From assembly GCA_027493445.1 (NCBI GenBank), contig JAOSKU010000001.1:1290501-1354500 (forward strand): a stretch of 64,000 nt of DNA, in the 5' to 3' direction. This DNA is from Thermoleophilia bacterium. GTDB lineage: Bacteria; Actinomycetota; Thermoleophilia; RBG-16-64-13. The position numbers and the translations under genes were made by a program. Position 1 is the first letter of the stretch. Each line of letters starts with the position of its first letter. Below, piece by piece: positions 36,823-46,439 of the stretch. Under the pieces are notes generated by a model. It ran no database searches and was not told where the DNA came from. It worked only from the letters and a program-made list of their open reading frames with translations.

Positions 36823-37673
36823 TGCAGCGGAGACTCCCCGGGCAAGACGAACCCGTAGCTGCGCATGATCGTACGCCCCTCGGTGCCGTTTACGAACTGC
36901 ACAAAACGCGTGGCTTCCGCCACGTGCGCGCTTCCCGCGATCACGGCACACGTCTGGTTGATGGGCTGGTGCAGACTCTCGGGCACGAAGACCCAGGTAT
37001 CCCCGCCCTTCACCACGAGGGACAAGGCAACGATCCCCACCTCGGCGTTTCCCGACTCGACGTACTGAAGTGCCTGGAGCACATTCTCACCGAGGACGAG
37101 CTTCGGTGCGACTACGTCCAGTAGTCCTGCGGTCTCCAAAGCCTGCCGAGCAGCCAGTCCGTACGGAGCATGCTCCGGGTTGGCGATGGCCACTCGACGC
37201 ACCTCCGAGAGAGACAGATCCTGGATGTCCTGCACCCGCACGTCGCTCCCCGGTCGCGTCCAGAGAACCAGCCGGCCCCGGCCGTACACGGCCCGCGTCT
37301 CGCTGCGTACGAGCCGTTTCTCTTCGAGCTCATCGACATACGACTCGTTGGCCGAGAAGATGACGTCCACCGGCGCTCCCTGCTCGATCTGCTGAGCAAG
37401 AAGACCGCTCGAGCCGAAGTTAAACACGACCTCGACCCCGGTTTCCAGCGTGAACCGGCGTGCGACCTCGGGAAGAGCCTGTCTGAGATCGGCCGCGGCC
37501 GAGACAACCAGGGTCACCGACGAGGCGTCCGCCTCTTTCCGCCCGCAACCACCTGAGACCCAGGCAACCAGAGCGAGGACCAGAACCACGCCGATGGCAG
37601 ACGCCCAGGTGCCCGCCCCCGCCCGTGTCGGCGCCGGACAGCCGGAGGACGCGGGGGACGAGGACACCGGCAT
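36819..37673 (-). CDS. modA: Molybdate-binding lipoprotein
   Basis: 284 residues from the ATG at 37673. A lipoprotein signal (VVLVLALVAWVSGGC, lipobox cysteine at about residue 43) precedes a ModA-type binding domain (TLVVSAAADLRQALPEVARR, VFNFGSSGLLAQQIEQGAPV, DVIFSANESYVDELEEKRLV, AIANPEHAPYGLAARQALET). Serines and alanines in SAAADL and GSSG are the usual oxyanion contacts. The open frame runs further upstream but the lipoprotein signal fixes the start. Coupled to modB. Divergent from the module B regulatory cassette across about 270 bases. Confidence 0.92.
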   Translation of the reverse strand: MPVSSSPASSGCPAPTRAGAGTWASAIGVVLVLALVAWVSGGCGRKEADASSVTLVVSAAADLRQALPEVARRFTLETGVEVVFNFGSSGLLAQQIEQGAPVDVIFSANESYVDELEEKRLVRSETRAVYGRGRLVLWTRPGSDVRVQDIQDLSLSEVRRVAIANPEHAPYGLAARQALETAGLLDVVAPKLVLGENVLQALQYVESGNAEVGIVALSLVVKGGDTWVFVPESLHQPINQTCAVIAGSAHVAEATRFVQFVNGTEGRTIMRSYGFVLPGESPLQ

Positions 37674-37945
37674 CCGTGTCTCCCGCACCCCGCGTCGATG
37701 TGATGGTTGGATCTCGGGTCCGCCTCGTTTTCCTCCAGACGCACCTTGCGGACGCTCGCCCACGCCCACCCGCTTGCGCTCTCCGCCCCGACCTCGGCGG
37801 GCGAACGCCCACTGCGGACGCCGATTATACACCGGTCATCCTCCCGGTCGTGGCGCCCCGGCCGCTCGCCGTCTCCAGGAAGCTGCCTGGTCGGGCGATG
37901 GTGTAGACTTATAAACACTGCTTGGATCCTGGCCTACCCGCAAAG

Positions 37946-38911
37946 ATGGTGCTGCTCACGCGAATCCCCTCGCTGCTGGCCCTGTTCCTCACCGGATTGA
38001 TCCTCTCCGTGGGGTTGGCCCTGCTGTATCTCGACTCGGTGCGTCCCTCGCCCCAGATGACGGTCAGTCTCGTGTCCGCCCAGATGCCGGCGGACACATT
38101 CGAGGATGTGCGGGCGAAGCTCCGCGTGGCGGTCGCAGCGATCGTGAGCCCGGGGGACAGCTTTCTGACCTACCGGAAGCTGGTCGATTACCTGGCGGCA
38201 CAAGTGGGGCGCCGATCAGAGCTGGTGCTCCGCCCTACCTACGAACAGGTCAACGAGCTGGTGGAGGGCGGGCTGGTCGACGTGGCCTTCATCTGCAGCG
38301 GAGCCTACGCCGCCGCGGCGCCCCGGGGTGCGATCGAGCTCCTGGTGGCGCCGATCGTGGACGGGGGCACGGTGTACTACGCGGACATCATCGTTCCCGA
38401 CTCGAGCGCGGCCCACACGCTGGAGGACCTACGAGGGGGCCGGTTCGGGTACGTCGACGAGCTGTCGAACTCGGGCCGAACCGCTCCGCGAGCCTACCTT
38501 CAGCAGCTTGGATACAATCCTGACAGGTTTTTCGCTGAGACGGTTCTCACGCACAGCCATGACCGTTCGATAGCCGCAGTCTCACGCGGATTGATCGACG
38601 GTGCCTCGGTCGACAGCCTCATTCTGGAAGCGATGCTCGATCGACAAGACCCCCGGGCCGCCGGCGTGCGCGTCATCGACCGGTTGGGCCCGTATGGCAT
38701 GCCCCCGGTCGTTGTCCCTACGGGGATCGACCCTGCTCTCAAGGAACAGCTCCGGCAGGTGTTCCTGGACATTGCCCTGAATCCATCGGGCAAGGCCCTG
38801 CTCCAGCCGCTCCGCATCGACGGTTTCCGGGTGCCCTCGGCCGCCGAATACGAAGGCGTGGGCACAGTGGCGACCGGTAGCACGCCCGAGCAGGCCGCTC
38901 GAGAGCCGTGA
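37946..38911 (+). CDS. Module B: PhnD-like binding protein
   Basis: 321 residues. Paralogue of the protein at 32910: LRVAVAAIVSPGDSFLTYRK, VDVAFICSGAYAAAAPRGAI, RFGYVDELSNSGRTAPRAYL, LTHSHDRSIAAVSRGLIDGA. The N-terminal helix (LLALFLTGLILSVGLALLYL) is a signal anchor. The ATG at 37946 is preferred to an upstream TTG (37922). The stop overlaps the kinase start by GTGA. The near-identity of motifs to module A implies a similar ligand, while the intervening sequence differs enough to allow altered specificity. The sensing role is inferred from context. Confidence 0.87.
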   Translation: MVLLTRIPSLLALFLTGLILSVGLALLYLDSVRPSPQMTVSLVSAQMPADTFEDVRAKLRVAVAAIVSPGDSFLTYRKLVDYLAAQVGRRSELVLRPTYEQVNELVEGGLVDVAFICSGAYAAAAPRGAIELLVAPIVDGGTVYYADIIVPDSSAAHTLEDLRGGRFGYVDELSNSGRTAPRAYLQQLGYNPDRFFAETVLTHSHDRSIAAVSRGLIDGASVDSLILEAMLDRQDPRAAGVRVIDRLGPYGMPPVVVPTGIDPALKEQLRQVFLDIALNPSGKALLQPLRIDGFRVPSAAEYEGVGTVATGSTPEQAAREP

Positions 38912-40901
38912 CCGGCGGCCCCACCACCAGCCGTTTGGCGTGGCGCTCCGCGCTGAGCCGTTCCACGGGTCTTCTCGGTGCGATACCCTTCCAAATGAAG
39001 GTCATGGGCATCGTGCTGTTCATCACCCTGATCGTGGGCGCGGCCGCCACCACGCAGGTGCGACGAGACTTGTACATCACGCTGACTGAGGAGCTCGAGA
39101 GCCGGGGGCGCGCCAATGCGCTCGATCTTGCGGCCCGAGGCGGAGACTACGTCCTCACAGGTGACCTCCTGGCGCTGAACGCGCTCCTGGGAGATACGCT
39201 CAGCCACAACCAAGACATTCTGTACGCCTTCTTTACCGGCGAGACGGGCGCTGTGATCGCGGACACGTTCCCGGAAGGGGTCCCCCCCGGGCTGCTCTCC
39301 GTGCCCCACGACTTGGTGCGGCGGGCCGATGGAACCAGCCTCGTCGTCCTGCGGACCGAGGATGGCCTGCTGAGAGACGTGAGCTCCCCAATTCTCGGGG
39401 GCGAGGCGGGAGGCGTGCGCGTGGGACTGAGCGAGAAGCGGGTGCTCGAGGCCGTCGGAGCGGCCACCCGCCGGCTGCTGTATGTGACCCTCATCGCGGC
39501 CGGAGCCGCCGTATCCATCGGGCTGGCTCTCAGCCGCATCCTCGTGGCGCCCCTGAGATCCCTGGTCGCCGCCATGAGAGCGGTCGGGAAAGGCGACATG
39601 ACCCAGCGCGTACCCACCCCGGCCGCCGACGAGATCGGTTTTCTGGCGGCTTCATTCAATCAGATGACCGAGGAGTTGGGTCGGAAGACCGAGCAGTCGC
39701 TGCTGTATCGCGAGCATGTCGAGCTCAAGAATCGGGAGCTCGAGCTCCTCATGCAGCTAGGGAGCGAAGCTACCGGAACCATGGCTCCCGACGCGTATCT
39801 GGAACGGGCTGTGGGCCTGGTGGTGACTACACTCGGGGCGAAGGGGGACGGATCTGCCTACCCCAAGCGGGCGAACATTCTCCTCTGGTTCTGACCGCCG
39901 GCGACGGAGGAGCGCCGGCACTGGGCGTGTGCGAAAGCCTCTGCCCGGACTGCCCTCTATCCCGGGGTTCGGCGGACGCTCTCGTCGCCCAGGAGGCGCC
40001 GCGGTCCGAGCCGCAGGTCGGCGTGGATCCGGCGGGGTGTCCGGGGCCGGGTCGCGAGCGGATGATGGCCGGCCCGATCCCGCTGGGCCGGAATCCTGCC
40101 GGTCTCTTGGCATTGATTGGGGCGCCTAGCACCCTGGCGGGCGACGATGCCGGGGTGGTACGCTCGGCGGCCAAGCAGATCGGCCTGGTGCTCGAGAACC
40201 TACGTCTGCGCGAGGAGAGACGGGCCCGCGAGGCCCGCCTGGCCCGCCTGCTCTCGTATACCATGCGGGCGCAGGAGGGTGAGCGTTCTCGCATTGCGCG
40301 AGAGCTCCACGATGACATGGGCCAGAAACTGACCTACCTGAAGATGGGGCTGAAAGTGCTCCGCGCCAAGCTGCCTGAAGACCAGGCGATCGCCGGCCTG
40401 GCCGACAACCTGCGGGGAGTGGTCGGCGACAGCCTGGAAGGAATCCAGCGCATGGCCATCCAACTCCGACCTCCGGCGCTGGACCATCTCGGCCTCCTGC
40501 CCGCCCTGGAAAGGCTCGCGCACGAGTCCGCGGCGGCTTTCGGGCACCGAGCCGACTTCCAGGCACTCGTCGCGGACAACCTCCGCCTGGACCCCGATCG
40601 CGAGGTGGTCGCCTACCGCGTCGTACAGGAAGCGCTCACCAACGTGGGCCGCCACTCGGGATGCAGGCACGTGAGCCTCGTTGTCGAACAGAGGGGCGAT
40701 ACCCTACTCCTGGTCGTCGAGGACGACGGTGCCGGCTTCGATGTGGCCGCTGTCCTCGGGGACGGCGACCCGGGGCGCCACCTCGGCCTGGACGGGATGC
40801 GGGAACGCGTGGAGCTCGCCGGCGGAAAGCTCTCGATCGAATCGACCCTGGGAGCCGGTACAGCCCTGCACGCACATCTTCCCATTGACGGCGACCGATG
40901 A
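38908..40901 (+). CDS. Module B: GAF-containing NarX-type sensor histidine kinase, apparent frameshift
   Basis: About 660 residues when joined; paralogue of the module A kinase with the same order. TM1 is VMGIVLFITLIVGAAATTQV, then an outer domain, TM2 (LLYVTLIAAGAAVSIGLALS), HAMP, GAF, HisKA_3 (SRIARELHDDMGQKLTYLKM) and HATPase_c (YRVVQEALTNVGRHSG, VEDDGAGFD). The N-terminal frame breaks at a five-G run (39843-39847) inside the GAF domain. One base restores GGRICLPQAGEHSPLVLTAG followed by a cysteine cluster CESLCPDC, which aligns with a cysteine-rich region of the module A kinase. It starts with GTG overlapping the binding protein stop and ends in ATGA with the regulator. Confidence 0.83.
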
Positions 40902-41602
40902 TCGCACACACTTCCGATAGGGAGAGGCTTCGGGTCCTGATCGTCGACGACCACGCGGTCGTGAGGGCGGGCATGCGCCTCCTCCTGGCGGACGAGAAAG
41001 ACCTGTGCATCATCGGAGAAGCCGGTGACGCTGAAGACGCCCTCCACCTCGCGACGACTTTGAAGCCCGACGTGATCGTCCTCGACCTCGGACTTGGCAT
41101 GCAGAGCGGACTCGACGTCCTTGGGCTCCTGCGCGCTCAGGCCCCGGAGGCTCGCATCGTGATCCTGACGATGCACGATGACCGCGACTATCTGCGGGTC
41201 GCCCTGAAAAGCGGCGCCTCGGCGTACGTGCTCAAGCAGAGTGCCGACACCGACCTGCTGGCCGCTATTCGAAGGGCAGCTGAGGGCGACGTCTTCGTCG
41301 ACGAGCACCTCGTCCGGCACCTGGTGGACGACCTCGTTCGCCGAGAGGAAGGGCCGGCGCCCACCACCGGGAAAACGGGGGAGCCGCAGGTGGAGCAGCT
41401 CAGTGAGCGGGAGCTCCAGGTCGCCAAGCTCATCGCGTTGGGTCACACCAACAGGGAGGTGGGCCGGATGCTGTTCCTGAGCGTGAAGACGGTCGAAACC
41501 TACCGGGCTCGCGTCATGGCCAAGTTGGGTTTCGCCGGCCGAGCCGAGCTCGTGCGCCATGCCCTGCGGGAAGGCTGGTTGGAAGAGACGCCTGGCCGCT
41601 GA
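40898..41602 (+). CDS. Module B: NarL/FixJ-type response regulator
   Basis: 234 residues. Receiver domain with LIVDDHAVVRAG, phospho-acceptor D63 in VIVLDLGLGMQSG and lysine in ASAYVLKQSADTD. LuxR helix-turn-helix LSERELQVAKLIALGHTNRE with VGRMLFLSVKTVETYRARVM. Closely similar to the module A regulator throughout, so cross-regulation of the two modules is possible. Coupled to the kinase by ATGA. A 146-base gap to the Fe-S/SLH gene likely holds the target promoter. Confidence 0.9.
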   Translation: MIAHTSDRERLRVLIVDDHAVVRAGMRLLLADEKDLCIIGEAGDAEDALHLATTLKPDVIVLDLGLGMQSGLDVLGLLRAQAPEARIVILTMHDDRDYLRVALKSGASAYVLKQSADTDLLAAIRRAAEGDVFVDEHLVRHLVDDLVRREEGPAPTTGKTGEPQVEQLSERELQVAKLIALGHTNREVGRMLFLSVKTVETYRARVMAKLGFAGRAELVRHALREGWLEETPGR

Positions 41603-41748
41603 CGCCCCAGTGGCCGGCCGTGTGATCTTCCTCTGAGCGCGCGAACAGGGTAATACCTGACGCAAGGCCGCGCGTTTCCCCCTCTGCGCCGGCGGCCGCA
41701 TCTTCCATCATGGTGAAGTTGGCCCCGCACAGAGGAGGGCATGGACGA
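41603..41748 (+). promoter_or_regulatory. Probable promoter region of module B structural genes
   Basis: 146 bases between regulator and Fe-S/SLH gene, same strand. By analogy with module A it should carry the regulator's target site. No definite promoter boxes were recognised; an AGAGGAGGGC ribosome-binding site lies at 41731-41740. Confidence 0.35.
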
Positions 41749-43089
41749 ATGACGAGAATGGGTGCCGAAACGATGGCGGCCATGGTGGCCGACCTCTCGA
41801 GAGCTCTGGAGAAGTCGGTGGAGGAGCGGGATTGGTGCATGGTCATCGACCTGCGCAGGTGCATCGCCTGCCAGGCCTGCACCGTCGCCTGCAAGGCTGA
41901 GAACAAGACGCCTCCGGGAGTGTCTTACAACATCGTCTCCGAAGGCGAGGAGGGGCTGTACCCGGAGGTGGGCCGGGTCTTCCTGCCCAGACCGTGCATG
42001 CAGTGCGAGAATCCCCCATGTGTTGCGGTGTGCCCCGTCACGCCAATCAAGGCCACGAACCGCCGCCCGGACGGCGTGGTGGACATCAACTACGATCTGT
42101 GCATCGGATGCAAGCGCTGCATCGCCGCATGCCCCTACGGCGCACGTTCTTTCGACACGGGGGAATTCTACACGGAGAACACGCCCGCCGTGGAGGCGTA
42201 CGAGCAGGCGTCCACGTGGGAGTACGGGCGCGAGTGGCGCCGGGTGGAAGGCGTGTCCGCGCCCCCCGTAGGCAAGGCGCGCAAGTGTCACTACTGCCTG
42301 CACCGGCTGGAACAAGGGAAGCTTCCGGCCTGCGTCACCACTTGTATCGCACAGGCCCGCTATTTCGGTGATCTCAATGATCCGGAAAGCCTCGTCGCTC
42401 AGCTCGCGCGCACCGACCGGGCCGGCGTGCTCCAACCAGAGTTCGGCACCAACCCAACGACCCGCTACCTCTTCGAACAGGCCGTCACTCCACCGCCGCC
42501 TCCCGACACGGGGTTCTCCGATGTGCCCGCCGGGCATGCCTTCCACGCGGACATTGCGCGTCTGGCCGACCTAGGGGTGATGAGCGGGTTCCCCGACGGC
42601 ACGTTCCGGCCCGAAGCGCGCGTGACACGGCAGCAGATGGCCAAGATTCTCGTTCTGGCCACCGGGCGCCACACCGAGGCGGTAGAGGGCCTGGACAATC
42701 CGCGCTTCCCCGACGTCACCCCCCAAGACGGCGTCCCTTATCCGTTCGATTTCGTCGAGGAGGCAGCGGCCGCGGGACATTTCGCCGGCGATGAGCAGGG
42801 GCGGTTCAACCCAGCTGCCCCCATCACCAGGGTGCAGCTGGCCCTCGTGCTGGTGCGCGCAGGTGGCGAGGGGTTGGCAACAGCTCCCGCCGACTACACG
42901 ACCGGGTTCGGAGACGTACCCGCCTACGCGGCCGCCGAGGTGGCCCGGGCCAAGTACAACGGCATCCTCGACGGAACCACGGCGACCACATTCGACCCCT
43001 ACGCGGACGCGACCCGCGGCCAGGTGGCCAGGATGGTCTCCCGCTTCCTGGACATCGTCGGTCAGCCCGAGCCCGCCGCTGCGCGCTAA
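41749..43089 (+). CDS. Module B: four-cluster Fe-S subunit fused to three SLH domains
   Basis: 446 residues. Residues about 28-205 are a DmsB/TtrB-type Fe-S subunit with four cysteine groups ([64 protein letters not shown]). After a poly-proline hinge (about 247-252) come three S-layer-homology repeats: about 255-306 ([40 protein letters not shown]), 319-371 ([20 protein letters not shown]) and 385-435 ([20 protein letters not shown]). SLH domains bind secondary cell-wall polymers. No signal peptide is present, so export must ride on the Tat signal of the partner 12 bases downstream. The module has no NrfD gene; wall attachment seems to replace membrane attachment. The Fe-S part is clearly paralogous to module A. 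Confidence 0.88.
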   Translation: MTRMGAETMAAMVADLSRALEKSVEERDWCMVIDLRRCIACQACTVACKAENKTPPGVSYNIVSEGEEGLYPEVGRVFLPRPCMQCENPPCVAVCPVTPIKATNRRPDGVVDINYDLCIGCKRCIAACPYGARSFDTGEFYTENTPAVEAYEQASTWEYGREWRRVEGVSAPPVGKARKCHYCLHRLEQGKLPACVTTCIAQARYFGDLNDPESLVAQLARTDRAGVLQPEFGTNPTTRYLFEQAVTPPPPPDTGFSDVPAGHAFHADIARLADLGVMSGFPDGTFRPEARVTRQQMAKILVLATGRHTEAVEGLDNPRFPDVTPQDGVPYPFDFVEEAAAAGHFAGDEQGRFNPAAPITRVQLALVLVRAGGEGLATAPADYTTGFGDVPAYAAAEVARAKYNGILDGTTATTFDPYADATRGQVARMVSRFLDIVGQPEPAAAR

Positions 43090-43101
43090 AGGAGAGAAGA
43101 C

Positions 43102-46100
43102 ATGGGTGACTACACGAGACGGCAGTTCCTGAAGGGCTCGGCGACGATTGGCGGCGGGGCCCTGCTGGGCTCCCATGCCCTCCTGGCCGGCTCCAAGCCG
43201 TTCACGGGCGAAGCCCAGGCGACCCCGGCCGATGCACCGCTGGGTGGGCCGGAGACCACCATCTACAGCGCCTGCCTCCAGTGCAACACCGGCTGCGCCA
43301 TCAAGGTGAAGCTGGCGGATGGTGTGGCGGTCAAGATCGATGGCAACCCGTACAGCCCGATGGCCAGGTGGCCACACCTTCCCTACAAGGAAGCCGTGAC
43401 GGAAGCCGCGGCCATCGATGGCTGGCTGTGCCCCAAAGGACAGGCAGGCCTGCAGAGTACGTACGATCCCTATCGGATCCGCCGGGTCCTGAAGCGAGCC
43501 GGCAAGCGCGGCGAAGGCAAGTGGATCGCCATACCCTTCAATCAGGCCGTGAACGAGATCATCGAGGGCTCCTCGTTCGCCGACGGCACCCGCCATCCTG
43601 GTCTGAAAGCCATTTGGTCCCTGCGGAACCCCAATGTGGCGAAGCAGATGGCCTCAGCCGTGACGAAGATCCTAGACGAAAAGGACCCCGGCAAGAAGGA
43701 GGGGCTGGTCACGGACTTCAAGGCCACCTTCGCGGCACACCTGAACACCCTGATCGACCCGGACCACCCCGATCTGGGCCCCAAGAACAACCAGTTCGTG
43801 TTCGCCTGGGGCCGCCTCAAAGACGGCCGAGGGGAGATGATCAAGCGCTTCACGGGCGACGCCATGGGTTCAGTCAACGCTCACGGCCACACCACCGTGT
43901 GCCAGGGATCGCTGTATTTCACCGGCAAGGCTATGAGCGAGCAGTTCGCCGAGGGCAAGTGGAGCGGCGGCGACAAGTTCTACTGGCAGGCCGACGTCGC
44001 CAACACCGAGTTCTTGATCTTGGTAGGCGTGAACCTTTTCGAAGCCAACTACGGCCCCCCGTATCGCGCCCAGAAAGTGATCGAAGGCGTGGAGAACGGG
44101 CGCCTCAAGTATGTTGCGATCGACCCGCGACTCGGCAAGACCGGTTCGAAGGCCTGGAAATGGCTGCCCAACAAGCCGGGAACCGAAGCCGGGATCGCCT
44201 TCGCTCTCATCCAGCTGGTGCTTCAGAGCGGCAGGCACAACGCCGGCTACCTGGAGAACGCGAACCGCGCAGCCGCCGACGCGGACGGTGAACCAAACTA
44301 CTGCAACGCCTCCTGGCTGGTGAAGATCGACTCCAAGGGACAGCCCGGAAAGCTGCTGCGAGGTTCCGATCTCGGGCTCGCACCGGAAGCCCGGCCCAAG
44401 GCCGACGGCTCCGGCACGTGGAAGTTCGACCCCTTCGTGGTCCTGCGTGACGGCCGTCCCGTCACCTTCGACCCGAACGACAAGAGCGCCCCCGTCGAAG
44501 GCGATCTCTTCGTGAACACCTCCCTGGACGGCACCGACGCTTCCGGATCCCCAGCTTCGCTCCCGGTCAAGAGCGTCCTAGAGCTCTTGAGGGAGGCGGC
44601 CAACGAGCGAACAGTAGCGCAGTGGGCGGAGCTCTGCGGGGTGGAGGCGGCTGACCTGGAGGAGATCGCCGGCGAGTTCACCAAGCACGGGCGCAAGGCC
44701 GCCGCTGACGTCCACCGCGGCGCGAGCCAGCACACCAACGGCTACTACAACGTCCTAGCCTGGTACAGCTTGAACCTGCTGATCGGCAACTACGACTATG
44801 CCGGCGGCATGGCCACGGCAAAGGCCTACGATCAGAACGGAGCGAAGGCCGGCCAGCCCTACCCGATCGCACGCATGATCCAAGGCGGGATGAAGAAGTT
44901 CGGAACGGACATCATCCGGACTCAGGTCAAGTACGACAGCAGCACCCTGGCGGCGGGTTACCCTACCAAGCGCCCCTGGTTCCCCCTCGCCACCGACATC
45001 TACCAAGAGATCATCCCCTCCATCGGGGATGCCTACCCCTACCCGGCTCGGGCCTTGTTCCTCTACATGGGATCCCCGGTGTACGCTCTGCCGGCCGGTC
45101 ACACCAACATCGAGATCCTGCGCGACAGCCGGAAGCTGCCGTTGTTTGTGACTTTCGACATCACTGTGGGCGAGACGTCCATGTACGCCGACTACGTCAT
45201 CCCCGACACCAGTTTCCTCGAGCGCTGGGAGTTCCACAAGTCGCACCCCTCGGTAATCGCAAAGAACGCCCCCATCAGGCAGCCGGCCATCGCGCCTCTG
45301 ACGGAGACCGTGACCGTCTTCGGGATCAAGCAGCCGCTGGGCCTCGAGAGTTTCCTCCTGGCCATCGCGGAGAAGATGGGTCTGCCCGGATTCGGCCCGG
45401 ATGGCTTCGGCAAGGGCAATCCGTACCGGCGAGGCGAGGACCTCTACCTCAAGCAAGTGGCGAACATCGCAGCGGGCGAAAAGCCCGACCTGGCCGATGC
45501 GGTTCCTGAGGCCGACGACTCGGAGGTGGCGCTCTTCCGGCAGGCGCGCGCGCACCTCCCGAAGACGGCGTTCGACGAAGCAGCCTGGAAAGCGGCCATA
45601 GGCTCCAACGAAGGCCTGTGGCGCCGGGTGGTCTACGTACTCAACCGGGGCGGTCGATTCCAGGACTACACCAAGCTCCTCGACGGTGAGAAGCTCGCGA
45701 ACAAGTACGGCAAGTACATCAACATGTACTGCGAGAAGACCTACGACAGCAAGAACACCATCACCGGCCACCGTTTCGCCGGGCTTGCCGGTTTCTTCGA
45801 GCCCGGGCAGGACTCCCTGGGCAACAACGTGGCGGTGGCTGACGAGGCCGAGGGTTTCGACCTCACTTTGATCACCTACAAAACCATAACCCAGACCAAG
45901 AGCCGCACCAGTGGCAACTACTGGCTCCGTGCCGTCGAGCCCACCAACTACATCCTCCTGAGCGCCACCGACGCGGGTCGCCTGAGCCTGCACGAAGGCG
46001 AGCAGGTACGCATCGTCTCCAAGACCAATCCCGATGGCCTCTGGCGACTGGGCGGCGAGCAAACAGTGCCCATGCAGGGATCCGTGTCGATCCTGCAGGG

Positions 46101-46332
46101 TTTGCGCCCCGGTGTCGTCGGCTTCAGCCTTGGCTACGGCCACTGGGCCTACGGCGGTAACGACATCACCGTCGACGGCCAGTTGATCAAGGCCGATGCC
46201 CGCCGGTTGAGCGGATTCCACGCCAACGCGGCCATGCGCACCGACACGCACATGCCCAACACGTGTTTGAGCGACCTTGCCGGCGGTTCAGCGGTCTTCT
46301 ACGACACCCGGGTCAAGCTCGTGAAGATCTGA
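43102..46332 (+). CDS. Module B: Tat-exported molybdopterin oxidoreductase catalytic subunit
   Basis: 1,076 residues, paralogue of the module A enzyme. Twin-arginine leader ([20 protein letters not shown]). [4Fe-4S] site C58-x2-C61-x3-C65-x44-C110. Candidate Mo ligand C267 in [13 protein letters not shown]. Further cofactor segments include [40 protein letters not shown] and [20 protein letters not shown]. The C-terminus mirrors module A ([20 protein letters not shown]). The residues around the candidate Mo ligand differ from module A (TTVCQGS against TTICEQS), so substrate or redox direction may differ. Tetrathionate, selenate, arsenate or related chalcogen oxyanions are family candidates; none can be chosen from sequence alone. 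An AGGAGAGAAG site precedes the ATG. Confidence 0.85.
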   Translation: MGDYTRRQFLKGSATIGGGALLGSHALLAGSKPFTGEAQATPADAPLGGPETTIYSACLQCNTGCAIKVKLADGVAVKIDGNPYSPMARWPHLPYKEAVTEAAAIDGWLCPKGQAGLQSTYDPYRIRRVLKRAGKRGEGKWIAIPFNQAVNEIIEGSSFADGTRHPGLKAIWSLRNPNVAKQMASAVTKILDEKDPGKKEGLVTDFKATFAAHLNTLIDPDHPDLGPKNNQFVFAWGRLKDGRGEMIKRFTGDAMGSVNAHGHTTVCQGSLYFTGKAMSEQFAEGKWSGGDKFYWQADVANTEFLILVGVNLFEANYGPPYRAQKVIEGVENGRLKYVAIDPRLGKTGSKAWKWLPNKPGTEAGIAFALIQLVLQSGRHNAGYLENANRAAADADGEPNYCNASWLVKIDSKGQPGKLLRGSDLGLAPEARPKADGSGTWKFDPFVVLRDGRPVTFDPNDKSAPVEGDLFVNTSLDGTDASGSPASLPVKSVLELLREAANERTVAQWAELCGVEAADLEEIAGEFTKHGRKAAADVHRGASQHTNGYYNVLAWYSLNLLIGNYDYAGGMATAKAYDQNGAKAGQPYPIARMIQGGMKKFGTDIIRTQVKYDSSTLAAGYPTKRPWFPLATDIYQEIIPSIGDAYPYPARALFLYMGSPVYALPAGHTNIEILRDSRKLPLFVTFDITVGETSMYADYVIPDTSFLERWEFHKSHPSVIAKNAPIRQPAIAPLTETVTVFGIKQPLGLESFLLAIAEKMGLPGFGPDGFGKGNPYRRGEDLYLKQVANIAAGEKPDLADAVPEADDSEVALFRQARAHLPKTAFDEAAWKAAIGSNEGLWRRVVYVLNRGGRFQDYTKLLDGEKLANKYGKYINMYCEKTYDSKNTITGHRFAGLAGFFEPGQDSLGNNVAVADEAEGFDLTLITYKTITQTKSRTSGNYWLRAVEPTNYILLSATDAGRLSLHEGEQVRIVSKTNPDGLWRLGGEQTVPMQGSVSILQGLRPGVVGFSLGYGHWAYGGNDITVDGQLIKADARRLSGFHANAAMRTDTHMPNTCLSDLAGGSAVFYDTRVKLVKI

Positions 46333-46366
46333 GCCGGCGGACTTCGCTGGAGGCGGACCCCATCGA

Positions 46367-46408
46367 ACTCGGGGCGCCCGGCGCGTGCACACGCCGGGCG
46401 CCCCGAGT
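46367..46408. terminator. Strong hairpin between convergent genes
   Basis: 17-bp perfect stem (ACTCGGGGCGCCCGGCG and complement) with an eight-base loop, 34 bases after the module B molybdoenzyme stop and 31 bases before the polyferredoxin stop on the other strand. A bidirectional terminator. Confidence 0.8.
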
Positions 46409-46439
46409 CCCACCTCTGCCAAAGCGCCCGCAGCCGCTC

